64,000 nt of DNA from Neofusicoccum parvum. Taxonomy: Eukaryota; Ascomycota; Dothideomycetes; Botryosphaeriales; Botryosphaeriaceae. The stretch is taken from positions 2,418,001 through 2,482,000 of the forward strand of contig CP087212.1 in NCBI GenBank assembly GCA_020912385.1, in the 5' to 3' direction. Positions within the stretch are counted from its first letter, which is position 1. Each line of letters begins with the position of its first letter. The notes under the pieces are model-generated. The model searched no databases. It was not told where the DNA came from and was given only the letters and a program-made list of their open reading frames with translations. This document shows, piece by piece, positions 43,776 through 53,876 of this stretch. Position numbers and translations under genes: made by a program.

Positions 43776-45851
43776 ATGGCAGAACTTCCAAAAAAGACCG
43801 TCATTTTATCCAAAGCATCAGATTGGGATAAATGGCTTTACTTGGTGCAAAGCCGCGCCAAAACAACACGCATTTGGGATCTTGTAGATCCATCAAAAGC
43901 AACCAAGCCTACACAGCTTACAGAACCACAATTCCCGGAACTCGCTGAGCCAAGAGAAGGCCAAGCTATCACCCCAGAAGCCTATGAGACCTACAAGGCT
44001 CAATCAGGCCGATACCGAGACCTTTTTACACGATTTGAACGCCAAGAGAAGGCCCTTTCGGACCTTACAACCTACATTCAGTCCTCAATCTCAATCGACA
44101 ATCTTTCCTTCATTATTTCAACAGAACCTCATCCCTGGAACATTCTCAGAGCACTGAAGAAGCGCCTTGCACCCACAGATCAAGCAAGACTCATGGAGCT
44201 TGAACTTCAATACCGACAGCTCTGCAAGCCACCTAAACTTCAAGGCATCGAGCAATGGCTCAAGCAATGGGAAACCTTTTACACAGAAGCAACCAAGCAT
44301 AAGCTTTGGGAAGTAGAAGGACAGAAGCCCATCAGAGACTTCCTCTTTGCCCTCCAGCCAATAGAACCTGCCTTTGTTGCAGCCTGTCAAGCCCAACAGA
44401 TGAATCCCCTCACGGAAATCACAGACCTGTTTACCTTGATTGAGCACTGCCGCAAGACGCACCGAGAGAACCAAGCCAACAAGCCACTGAAGACCGGTGC
44501 CTCTCACTCAGCCTTCCCAGCCAACTTCCAAGGCAGACAGCTTCCAAACCCTCCACTCTGTGAATGTGGACAGACCCATTGGATTTCTGAATGTCCCTAT
44601 CTGAATCCTGATATACGTCAAAAAGATTGGAAGCCAGACCAGGTGATCCAAGGAAAGATCCAGAAGAAAATGCAGGACTCAGCATTCAAGGGTAGAGTGA
44701 ACTATTCACTTGCAAAGAACAAGAGAATCCAGGAGTTCAGAACCGCGAGAGCAAGCCAGAACACTCAAGAATCAGGGCAGCAAAACCAACAGCAACAGCA
44801 GGAGCATCATACAATGACCGCGCACCACTCCTCATTCTCAGCCACAAGCAACAGCTTACAGGACTCATGGATCTTGGATTCAGGATCAGACATCCACGTG
44901 TGCAACCAAACCATGCTCCCACGGTTCAGAAAGACACGAGATGCAGTTCCCAATACAGGCCTCAAATCTGGTACTCAGATCTGCCCAATTGAAGCATGGG
45001 GAACGCTGGATATCTACGTTCAGACAGAGAATAGCCAGTCAACCATTACTCTAACAGAAGTTGCTCTTGTTCCACTACTCATGACCAATCTTGTGTCAGT
45101 GGATGTTGCATTGAGCAAAGGCTATTACTGGGACACTCAGAATATGCAGCTGGCTCGACATGGAAACCATGTTTGTAAAGTTCAGCGGCATCAAGGCCTA
45201 TTCCTCCTGGAAAACAATTCCATCTCAGCCAAGACCGGATATACTGCAAATCCAGCCTCCATCCGAGCCTCCACTGCAGAGAAATGGCATAGAACTCTTG
45301 CTCATGCCAACTCAGAAGTGATTGAACACCTACAAAGCAATGTAGAAGTAGCATCAGTCACCTCAGGCCTCAGTGTTCCCAAGACTGCCCAATGTCAGAC
45401 CTGTGCGCTTTCCAAAGCACACAAAATCATCTCAAGAAGCCTAGACAAAGAAGAGGACTCTCAGAAACCTTTCTTCCGAATCTCATTTGATCTTATTGAG
45501 ATGCAAAGAGCCTATAACCAAGACAAGTGGATTTCCCACTTTGCATGCACCAAAACGGACTTCACTTTCGTGTTTACCCACCTAAATAAGTCAGACATCC
45601 TACACCTCATTCGATTCGTCATCAAAATGATTGAAACACGCTATGGGAGAACAGTAGCGTTCTTTAGAACAGATGGAGAACGTACAATTGGATGGGAAGC
45701 CAAAGACTTTCTCGAAAGCAAGGGAATTACCTTGGAAACCTCCTCACCAGATACACCCGAGCAAAATGGACATGCTGAACGCTCAGGAGGTATACTTCTT
45801 ACCAAAGCAAGAGCCCTACGCATTGGTGCACTTATTCCTGAGTCCATTTAG
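43776..45851 (+). CDS. Copia polyprotein part 1: Gag, protease, integrase core
   Basis: 691 codons from an ATG in good context (ACCATGG) to a TAG. Gag region residues 1-350 with a CCHC-like knuckle CECGQTHWISEC (about residue 267). Protease SWILDSGSDIHVCN (about 365). Integrase: pre-integrase HHCC zinc region around KWHRTLAHANSEV and CQTCALSK; catalytic core with SFDLIEMQ (first Asp), FRTDGERT (second Asp) and TPEQNGHAERSGG (Glu). The frame then meets a TAG exactly where relatives have a Trp codon (family pattern ES-x-W-P-E-I-x-K), consistent with a single G-to-A change. Translation downstream continues in the same frame. Confidence 0.93.
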   Translation: MAELPKKTVILSKASDWDKWLYLVQSRAKTTRIWDLVDPSKATKPTQLTEPQFPELAEPREGQAITPEAYETYKAQSGRYRDLFTRFERQEKALSDLTTYIQSSISIDNLSFIISTEPHPWNILRALKKRLAPTDQARLMELELQYRQLCKPPKLQGIEQWLKQWETFYTEATKHKLWEVEGQKPIRDFLFALQPIEPAFVAACQAQQMNPLTEITDLFTLIEHCRKTHRENQANKPLKTGASHSAFPANFQGRQLPNPPLCECGQTHWISECPYLNPDIRQKDWKPDQVIQGKIQKKMQDSAFKGRVNYSLAKNKRIQEFRTARASQNTQESGQQNQQQQQEHHTMTAHHSSFSATSNSLQDSWILDSGSDIHVCNQTMLPRFRKTRDAVPNTGLKSGTQICPIEAWGTLDIYVQTENSQSTITLTEVALVPLLMTNLVSVDVALSKGYYWDTQNMQLARHGNHVCKVQRHQGLFLLENNSISAKTGYTANPASIRASTAEKWHRTLAHANSEVIEHLQSNVEVASVTSGLSVPKTAQCQTCALSKAHKIISRSLDKEEDSQKPFFRISFDLIEMQRAYNQDKWISHFACTKTDFTFVFTHLNKSDILHLIRFVIKMIETRYGRTVAFFRTDGERTIGWEAKDFLESKGITLETSSPDTPEQNGHAERSGGILLTKARALRIGALIPESI

Positions 45852-48494
45852 CCAGAAATCATCAAGACAGCCGGCCATATCCACAACAGGACTCCTACGA
45901 GAAAGCATAACTGGAAAACACCATTTGAGAAGGTCACAAGCAAGAAACCAAACATTTCACACCTCAAAGTATTTGGCTGCAGAGCGTATGCACTAAGGAA
46001 AGGGCTTCCACGTACGCAGAAGCTCGCAGAGCGCGCACACCTTGGTCACCTCGTTGGATACGATTCAACGAACATCTTCCGTATCTGGATACCTAGCCAA
46101 GAAAGAGTGATTCGTACTAGAGACGTTCTCTTCAATGAAGACGAATTCTACAATCCAGAGGACCCAGATCTCACACAACTACTCCAAGAAGAACCCTCAG
46201 AATTCATTCAAACGTTGGAAGTTCCAGTACTGCCTGAACTACCACAGGTAGAAGACCAAATGGAAGATGAGATTGTGGTACAAGTCCCTACCTATCATGC
46301 CACACAACAAGAAGATGGTCCAGGTCAGAGGACTACCCAAGACCAAGGGGGTGAATCAGATAATAGCTCTGATCACGTGCTACAGCAACCAACACAACAG
46401 CACTTAGATCAAGCTCCAGATCAGCCCTTAGAGCAGCAAACAGACCAGTCAACCAAAGAAAATCAACAAATTCCCACTCCAGGTCCTTCAGATCAAGAAA
46501 GCAATTCAGATGGCCAACCGCATGAAATCCAATCACCTGACCAAGAAGTGGAAGATAACACGTTACGTCTTCCACGCCTTCTTCCCGTACAATACGACAC
46601 CCCGCCTGCGCCTGGCGCAGCGCGAGGTAATAGAGCACCAAGAGGGAACCTAATATCTGCAGAGTTCAGTCAGGAAAACGTCGTTCAGGACCAACAGCAC
46701 CAAGGAGGACCAAGACGCTCTATACGAAGACAAGCGTACGCTTCAGTACTCACAGAGACGCAAGGAGGAACCAACGCATCATTCCACCATGCATTTGCAG
46801 CAGCACTTAGCCTTCCAAGGCCCCAACCCAATGAGAAAACAAGGATTCACAGAGATCAACTTCCACCTGAGCCAAAGTCCTTCAAACAGATGCTCAAACA
46901 CCCTGAAGCTCCAGGATTCATTCAGGCATTGAAGTTTGAAATTCGCAGCCTCGTTGACTATAAAACCTGGAAACTAGTCAAGCGTCATGCTGCTACACAA
47001 GCCAACAAACGAGTTATTCCACTCACATGGGTATTCAAGTATAAATTCGACACCGAAGCATACCTTATCAAGCACAAGGCAAGACTCTGTGTTCGAGGAG
47101 ACTTGCAAGTCACGGAACAAGACACCTACGCGGCTACATTAGCTGCCCGAACCTTCCGAAGCCTCGCCGCAATTATGGCCGCTTTTGACCTTGAATCAAG
47201 ACAATTAGACGCAGTCAATGCCTTTGTCAACAGCCCGATTGACGAGGAAACTTACTGTGAACTCCCAGAAGGAATGTACCTTCTCGAAGAATATCAGGGG
47301 CTTGAATCAGGCCTCATCCTTCAACTTCTAAGAGCTCTATACGGACTCAAGCAATCCCCTGCCCTTTGGAGCAATCATCTCTCAGCAACACTACAAGAGC
47401 TTGGACTCTCACAAATACCAGGAGTTAATTGCCTCTTCACCAACGATTTTATGATTGTATTCTTCTATGTGGATGACATTGCAGTCATCTATGCAAAGCA
47501 GAATGAGCACAAAGTGGACGAATTCCAATGCAGACTCCAGGACACTTATCAACTCCGCATTCTTGGTGAACTCGAGTGGTTCCTAGCAATCAGGATCATT
47601 AGAGATAGACCCCAAAGAAAGCTTTGGCTATGTCAGGATTCCTATATTGAGAAGATTACAGCCAAGTTCAATATTCAAGGAAAGCTCCCACCAACGCCTC
47701 TTCCAGTTGAAGACCTCCAGGCCTCCCAGGAACAGGCCCCAGCACAGGATATTCACACCTACCAACAGAAGATTGGGTCAATCAACTTTGCAGCAGTCGT
47801 CACGCGCCCAGATATTACGCAAGCAGCCTCAAAGCTTGCAGAATACCTGCAGAACCCCTCTCAAAGACACCAACAGCTTGCCACACGGGTCATTCAATAC
47901 CTTACAGCAACCAAGTACGTTGCAATTGAGTTTAATCCTCTCCAGACAGAACCAAAGAACATCTTCCTAGCCTGCAGCGATGCCTCATTTGCAAACGACC
48001 TAGACACAAGAAGATCCGCCCAAGGCTACGTCTTTCAGCTCTTTAGTAGCCCCATTGATTGGAAAGCAAGCAAGCAGAAGACTGTTACTACCTCAAGCAC
48101 TAAAGCCGAGTTTCTTTCCCTTTCAACCACAGCAAAGGAGCTTCTTTGGTGGGAAAGGCTCTTTCAGCACATACGCTTCAATCCAGACCATCACTTGTTT
48201 ATACAATGCGACAACAGGCAAACAATACGCCTCCTGGACGAATCCACACCTAAGCTCACCACCAAGTTGCGCCATGTGGATATCCATCAGCACTGGCTAC
48301 GCCAGGAGACCCAAGCCAAGCGTATCAAACTTCAGTGGACTCCCTCAGCTGAAATGGTAGCAGATGGCTTAACGAAGCCACTACCTCCTCAAAGGTTCAA
48401 GCAATTTGTCAAGCAATTGAACCTTACAGACATCAGAGAGCTCATTCAGCCCTCAGGCATCACAGCCACCGACAATATTCCTGAAGAGAAATGA
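45852..48494 (+). CDS. Copia polyprotein part 2: integrase end, RT, RNase H
   Basis: Continues the frame of part 1 after its TAG, without its own initiator, for 880 codons to a TGA. It begins PEIIKTAGHIHNRTPTRKHN, the end of the integrase fold. ISHLKVFGCRAYAL and a Gln-rich linker follow. Reverse transcriptase: PLTWVFKYKFD, KARLCVRGDLQ, RQLDAVNAFVNSPID and the catalytic FFYVDDIAVIYA (YVDD). RNase H: FLACSDASFANDLDTRRSAQ, KTVTTSSTKAEFLSLSTTAK and QCDNRQTIRLL. The tail MVADGLTKPLPPQRFKQFVK is the normal Copia C-terminus. No frameshift or other stop is seen, so the TAG is the only visible lesion. Expression would need read-through or an internal start. Confidence 0.92.
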   Translation, partial: PEIIKTAGHIHNRTPTRKHNWKTPFEKVTSKKPNISHLKVFGCRAYALRKGLPRTQKLAERAHLGHLVGYDSTNIFRIWIPSQERVIRTRDVLFNEDEFYNPEDPDLTQLLQEEPSEFIQTLEVPVLPELPQVEDQMEDEIVVQVPTYHATQQEDGPGQRTTQDQGGESDNSSDHVLQQPTQQHLDQAPDQPLEQQTDQSTKENQQIPTPGPSDQESNSDGQPHEIQSPDQEVEDNTLRLPRLLPVQYDTPPAPGAARGNRAPRGNLISAEFSQENVVQDQQHQGGPRRSIRRQAYASVLTETQGGTNASFHHAFAAALSLPRPQPNEKTRIHRDQLPPEPKSFKQMLKHPEAPGFIQALKFEIRSLVDYKTWKLVKRHAATQANKRVIPLTWVFKYKFDTEAYLIKHKARLCVRGDLQVTEQDTYAATLAARTFRSLAAIMAAFDLESRQLDAVNAFVNSPIDEETYCELPEGMYLLEEYQGLESGLILQLLRALYGLKQSPALWSNHLSATLQELGLSQIPGVNCLFTNDFMIVFFYVDDIAVIYAKQNEHKVDEFQCRLQDTYQLRILGELEWFLAIRIIRDRPQRKLWLCQDSYIEKITAKFNIQGKLPPTPLPVEDLQASQEQAPAQDIHTYQQKIGSINFAAVVTRPDITQAASKLAEYLQNPSQRHQQLATRVIQYLTATKYVAIEFNPLQTEPKNIFLACSDASFANDLDTRRSAQGYVFQLFSSPIDWKASKQKTVTTSSTKAEFLSLSTTAKELLWWERLFQHIRFNPDHHLFIQCDNRQTIRLLDESTPKLTTKLRHVDIHQHWLRQETQAKRIKLQWTPSAEMVADGLTKPLPPQRFKQFVKQLNLTDIRELIQPSGITATDNIPEEK

Positions 48495-48651
48495 ACTCGA
48501 GCAATACTCCCTAAATTGGACCCTTTCCTTGCGCATTTCCTTCCTACTAAATCTACAGCAAAATCTCCTTAAAGTACACAAGTCAGTCTATCATTTTAGC
48601 CTCAGTACCAGCAACTTCTTCTATCAGAACAAGCACCAGACTGCTCATTCT

Positions 48652-48661
48652 GAAGGGGGTG
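48652..48661 (+). other. Polypurine tract
   Basis: GAAGGGGGTG immediately before the 3' LTR, the expected plus-strand primer site for reverse transcription. Confidence 0.8.
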
Positions 48662-48877
48662 TGTCAACCACATTGGCCCGCAATCACGTGTTTTACCTCC
48701 TTGTTCCACATGCGTTTTACTACTTGCCTTGTTACTACACCATACACCTACCCCTGCACAAGTCATTCACCCTAGTTATGCGTATTTCCGTAAATCCGAT
48801 CATTACACCTATATAGCAAGATTCTGTAGCAACAATAAGAAAACCAGCGGTGTCTTACTTTCTCGCGCCGTTCGACA
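48662..48877 (+). repeat. 3' LTR of the Copia element
   Basis: 216 bp, matches the 5' LTR without a difference that I can see; followed by the AACTT target duplication. Confidence 0.96.
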
Positions 48878-48882
48878 AACTT

Positions 48883-49216
48883 TAATGTCGTAACCCACTC
48901 CCTTCGGTCCATATATAGTAAGGTTCATGCCAATACTAAAACAATTACAGTGGTCGGAAGTGGCGTGTTCGTGCCAGGAGTGGTGAGATCTCAAGCGCTT
49001 TATCTCGCTCTAGGCTATATCCGGCGGAGTAAGTAGCTCTACCAAGTTATCATGAACGTAGTCTTTTTTAGATAACTACCGGTTTTAGCTGATCTTTGGA
49101 AAGTACTTAGTTCTCTCTATGATCATGCTTTCCTAAATAACGAAAGTATATTTATAAATTGAAGCCTACTCAACTTCCGAGGCAACAAAAAAGTCAATAG
49201 CTCTGATTATTTCATC
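48883..49216. other. Intergenic, promoter of the DUF2235 gene
   Basis: About 330 bp, AT-rich. TATTTATAAATT at about 49150-49160 lies 60 bp before the DUF2235 start and may be its TATA element. Confidence 0.4.
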
Positions 49217-51226
49217 ATGAAAAGACTCATCATCTGCTGCGATGGCACGTGGTGTAGCTCCGACAAGGGGCGTGATTGCATCCCCTCCAACGTCGCCCTG
49301 ATCAGCCGCATGATTGCGCCAAATGACATTGACGAAAAAACCGGCAAAACGATCGAACAAGTCGTCTACTATCAGACCGGCATCGGGGCAGGCCAAATGA
49401 CACGTCTTGATAGTGTCTGGCAAGGTGAGCTTCAAATGAGCGAGGAATTATACTTTTGTTTGGGCGGATGCTAAAATACAACAGGAGCCACCGGTGCCGG
49501 CCTTGAGGAAAACGTGACCACCGCATATCACTACCTTGCGAACAACTACCTCAGTGGTAAATCTCCTAATGAGGCGGACGAGATCTTCTTGTTTGGCTTC
49601 TCACGTGGCGCCTACACTGCTAGGGCATTGGCCGGTATGGTGACTGAGATGGGGCTCCTTTGGCCCCAGGAGCTTGACAAATTTCCAGACCTGTACAAGG
49701 TCTATAAAGAGCACGGAAACAGGAAAGATGAAGGTGCGACCAATACTAAGGCTCGCAAGGACAGTGCCGTTGGCAATGGAGAGAATGGCTACGAGTCGGA
49801 CAACAGCACCGTCATGAAGAACACAGGAAAATTCTGGAAATCCGCAATGAAGATGGCAAACAGTATCGACGGAAAGATCTGGGACAGGATTAAGCAATTC
49901 CACCCAGACAACGATAGTGAGAAAAGTCATATCGTTCATACAATCAAAATCAAAGTCATCGGTGTATGGGATACGGTAAGTCAACCTATAGTACGACACT
50001 AAAAGAAGAATGACTAAAAAGGCAATATCTAGGTTGGCAGTAGGGGTCTTCCGGAGAGTCTGCTCACATGGGCAACAGGGTGGAATAAAAAGTACCAGTT
50101 CCATGACACCGCACTGAACAGGAGTACGTTGAAAATTCATTTCCAGGAAATGCGGTTGGGCTAACGACTGCTGGGATAGAGATCGACCATGCATTTCATG
50201 CGCTCTCGCTTGATGAGCATCGGGGAGCTTTCGAGCCAGCGCTATGGTATCTAGACCGTGCAGACGCCGATTATGGCGATGAGACGGACCTTAAACAGTG
50301 TTGGTTCCCGGGATATCATGCCGACATCGGTGGTGGGACATCCGACAGCAGTTCAAAAGACGAATGTCAACCACACGTGCCTGCAATCACGTGCTTCATC
50401 TTTCGTTCAACAAAAAGCTACACTAACCTCAACACTACCCCTTGCTCCCCTTCTTACTATAGCTAAGGTTAATGAAAGAGCCACCGTGTTCTTTCAAACG
50501 AGTAGTATATAGTTAGCTCAGATAGCCTTAATTTACAAGACAGCGGCGTCTTGCTTTCTCGCACCGTTCGACAACGAATCAGGCATCGACGAGATTACGC
50601 TGGCTTGGATGTGCGATCAAGTCGATGGCTATCTCAAGTTCGATGCCGAGGCTTGTGAAAAACTCTTGTTCTCCAGGAAAAAAAGCAGATGGGCCAAAAA
50701 AACCACGAAGGACAAGATCGGTTGGTACTGGTTACCTGTTGCTGGAGGGAATGTCTACCGCACACCCGGCCAGTACAGGAAAAACCTCAAAAACGAAAAT
50801 TGCGCTAAAGGGCACGGTGACAACGTCACGAATGAGACGGTTCATCCTTCGGTCCGCTATCACATCGATAATAGCAGGAACTACGACCCCCCGGCATTCA
50901 AAAGACATTCTGGTTGGATCAACACTGAGGGTCAGGCATGGAAGTATGAAACGCTCAAGAGTGAATACGGAAACAACGGCGCCCGGTGGGTGCGGCCAGC
51001 AATACCCGGAGAGACGAGGTGGATATGGAACAGCCTGGAGCCTAGTAGAGAGGTTAGGCTTGACGAATGGTGGATCCGTAACATCCAAGATGAACGGCGC
51101 TTCAACTTTGAGTGGAATCTTCTCACTTCTCAATTACAGGATACGCTGGAAGAAAGGAATGAGAGTAGAGCCGTTCAACTTGGTGAAAACGAAAAACCTC
51201 CTTCTTTTATCGGAACATGTATTTAG
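49217..51226 (+). pseudogene. DUF2235 alpha/beta-hydrolase gene, split by a solo LTR
   Basis: Exons 49217..49424, 49485..49975, 50033..50123, 50180..50364 and 50579..51226, the last two being one exon cut by a solo LTR plus target duplication. It starts MKRLIICCDGTWCSSDKG and has DEIFLFGFSRGAYTARALAG with the GxSxG nucleophile, KVIGVWDT, HAFHALSLDEHR and CWFPGYHADIGGG. These are the motifs of the DUF2235 family, shared with bacterial type VI Tle1 phospholipase effectors and common in fungi with unknown role. The LTR enters after SDSSSKDE; it adds 214 bp (not a multiple of three) and an in-frame TAA. Outside the LTR no lesion is seen, so without it the gene would encode 540 residues. The disruption is therefore likely recent. 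Confidence 0.87.
50365..50573 (+). mobile_element. Solo LTR (Copia-related family), 209 bp
   Basis: Begins TGTCAACCACACGTGCC and ends TCGCACCGTTCGACA, with a perfect 5-bp duplication ACGAA (50360-50364 and 50574-50578). Nearly identical to the solo LTR at 22715-22923 in inverse orientation. Lies in sense within the DUF2235 gene. Confidence 0.94.
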
Positions 51227-51803
51227 TCCCAGACTTATCCTATTGCTCTGCAATCATTTTCGCTCTTATAATGTGTTGTTTACCCCGTGCGTAGGTGGAT
51301 ATGAGAACGGAGAGACGGTCTGACCAGCCGATAGTGGCCAAGAAAAAGGAGGTGCACCCAAGGACATAAGCAAAGACTCTGAGCGTAGTATTATCCGACT
51401 ATGATCTTTTCGCACTCGAGCCCAATTTCGTGGTAGTATTCTGCCAAGGCCAACGCAAACATCTCGCGAGGTAGAGCACATGCAGGGTGGCAACCAGCCG
51501 AGTGTGTTTCGCCCGGTGGACGGGAGGCTGTGTGGTTTTATGTCGTGCAAGTGTAGAGTAGTCGTTAACTAGCGTGCATTTATAGACAATTACTTTATCA
51601 TCATTAATCTCAGAATAAATAATAGATAAGACCATTCTAACCTTAATTACTTTGATGTATTGCATATATAGGTGATGCCGTACCCGGCCTTAGTCATTTG
51701 GACCGGCCTGAGGAGGGTAACGCCGGAGCTGATGTGCTTGCGTAGTTTCCACCCCACTTTCACGCCATTATGTACCATCTTTGAACGTCTCGTCCAAATA
51801 ACA
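51227..51803. other. Intergenic, AT-rich, no gene seen
   Basis: About 580 bp between the DUF2235 gene and the Zn2Cys6 pseudogene; nothing recognised. Confidence 0.4.
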
Positions 51804-53876
51804 ATGTGTGCAGACCGACCCGGCCCAAAGCGGGCATGTCTTGGTGGGCGGACGATGCTCGGTTGCATTCATTGCAAAAGCAAGAAGCTGAAGGTGTCTT
51901 ATCAGTCTCCGTCAATCAGCTGAGTGCGACGGCCAGACTCCAAAATGTCAGAATTGTGTTCGGACTGGACGAGGTGAACACCATTAAACGACTTTACAAT
52001 GAATGTAGCGCTGATGGACGTTACCAGACTGCATGGTCGAGGATCCTGCCACGGAACTACACAGGCCGAGAGACTACCTCAAATCGCTCGAGACTCGCGT
52101 CGCTTATCTTGAGGTCTTACAACAAGATATCCGGCCTGAAGTGACATCAGATCACTTTGATGGGTCCGGTGAGCCGCGCTTCTCTTGGAATTTCGGTCAA
52201 GCATTAAATCCAAGGTCACCACAAGGCTCTCTGTCGCCTGAGCCCGGGACTGATTCCCCCGCTACCCAAGATTCCTTTTCATCAGCAGCGAGAGATATTG
52301 AGGACGAGGAGATCGATGACCTGACTGCTGATGTTGCGGTTCTAAGTCTGAGTGCGGCAGGTCGTGAGCCGCACCACTTCGGCTCATCCTGCGCCGTGTC
52401 GTTCCCGCGCATCGTCAGCACCACCATGGGCTTACCTAAAGGCCACGGGAGCTCTCAACACAACGGCGCAATCTTTGATACGTACGTGCCGGAGGTCCAG
52501 CGGACCGTGTCGGTGTCGTTCCCAGCTCCAGCATTGGCTACCACCCTGACCCAAGCTTGTCTCAGAGCAAACGCGGCTAGTGACCTCTCTGAAGCTGGCG
52601 ATCTCGCTTTGTTTTTTTGTCCTGATGGTGTAAGCTATTGGGTCTCTTGCCCTCGGCCACGTACACCGCGATGTAGCTGAAGGGTACTATGTCATGGCAC
52701 TCGATCACCAAGCCACTGTCCTGGACCTCGATGGACTTGAATCCATAGAAAGCATCCTTTGCTGTGCATTCTATTCGATAAGGTCGCCCGTAGGTGTTAG
52801 TTTGTGGAAGATCTCTAGCATGGCAATCCGACATTGCATCGAGGTCGGCTACCACAGGAGCGCATCCAAGTATAGTAAGCATATAGATACTGTCGCTGCC
52901 GAAATGTCACGCCGATGCTTCTTGGTAGCCTACGACGTTGACCGTGTGGCTGCTTGCATCCTCGGACGACCTCTGGGCATTCCAGACGATGCTATGGATG
53001 TGGAGATGCCGTTAGACCTTGAAGATGAGGCCGGAGCAATCCATGTGATCAAGCTCCGTCGACACTGGTCCAAATTTGCACCCAACCTCGACCAGACTGC
53101 CGCCAAAGAAACATTATCTCGCAAAATGACTGATTAAGTTGATATTGATCGTTTGCGTCAAGAGTTGGAAAAGGGGCATGCCACGATACCCGACCCAATT
53201 TGCAGCCACGGATCTTCACCGCTGTCGGTATTTGTCTCACAGGCGTGGTTTCAAATCGCATACAACCATTCGATCCTCCTGCTCTACTGGCACCACATCA
53301 CTATGCCATATTTGCCAGGGGAAGGGGATAACGTAGAGAAAGAGATCGAAGAATGCGCACACCGGGTTCGAGAAATGTGCTTGCTATACAGGAAGCTGTA
53401 CAAAAGCCCGACTATCCAATTCACCTGGGGCTCACTTCCACATCATTTTTGTGGGCGGAATGACGTATCTCTACTGCCTCTTGAAGTTCGAACAGGCTCG
53501 CCTGATTTTCAAGCAGCCCGATGTCATCAGCACGTGTATGGCTTGCAACACGGTGCTCGTCATCATCGTGGAGCGCTGGAGTCAGGCACCCACTTACCGG
53601 GATGCATTCGGGACACTATCTGAAAGGACGATCAATATATGTATGGTGTGCAACGAAAGAAGCCAGACTTCTAATTTCAATTTGCAATGGTTGAACACAG
53701 GCAGCACACAACCGTAGGGGGATCACGCTGCTGTATCCGAATATTGGATCTTGGGCTTGGATGATCTTTCGGTGCATCATGAAAATCAGTGTTTGTTCAA
53801 TGAGCTATTGCAGGAGATGAGAGACTTTAAACAGCCTGAATTCGGATTTGAAGATTTGCGCGATTTCACGGCGTAG
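51804..53876 (+). pseudogene. Zn2Cys6 transcription factor, decayed
   Basis: The DNA-binding cluster is recognisable across two introns: GCIHCKSKKLK, then CDGQTPKCQNCVRTGR, then CMVEDP, giving the six cysteines, followed by a linker and coiled coil (YLKSLETRVAYLEVLQQDI). The fungal-specific regulatory domain appears as SLWKISSMAIRHCIEVGYHR and RVAACILGRPLGIPDDAMDV, then ICSHGSSPLSVFVSQAWFQI and PDVISTCMACNTVLVIIVER. Lesions: the first intron is only 31 bp; part of the domain between about 52500 and 52660 is missing or frame-shifted; TAA at 53135; a one-base frameshift near 53430-53445. A C-terminal piece in frame ends at 53876. So it cannot make a full activator. It neighbours the catabolic cluster and may once have controlled it. 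Confidence 0.82.

Larger units (their letters stand above)
43393..48877 (+). mobile_element. Full-length Copia (Ty1-type) LTR retrotransposon
   Basis: 5,485 bp with two 216-bp LTRs that I read as identical, TG..CA ends, and a perfect 5-bp target duplication AACTT (43388-43392 and 48878-48882). A primer-binding site follows the 5' LTR and a purine tract precedes the 3' LTR. A single reading frame (43776-48494) encodes Gag, protease, integrase, reverse transcriptase and RNase H in the Copia order (integrase before RT), broken only by one TAG at 45849. Identical LTRs imply recent insertion. It sits between the FAD oxidase and the DUF2235 gene and does not visibly interrupt a gene. Confidence 0.96.
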
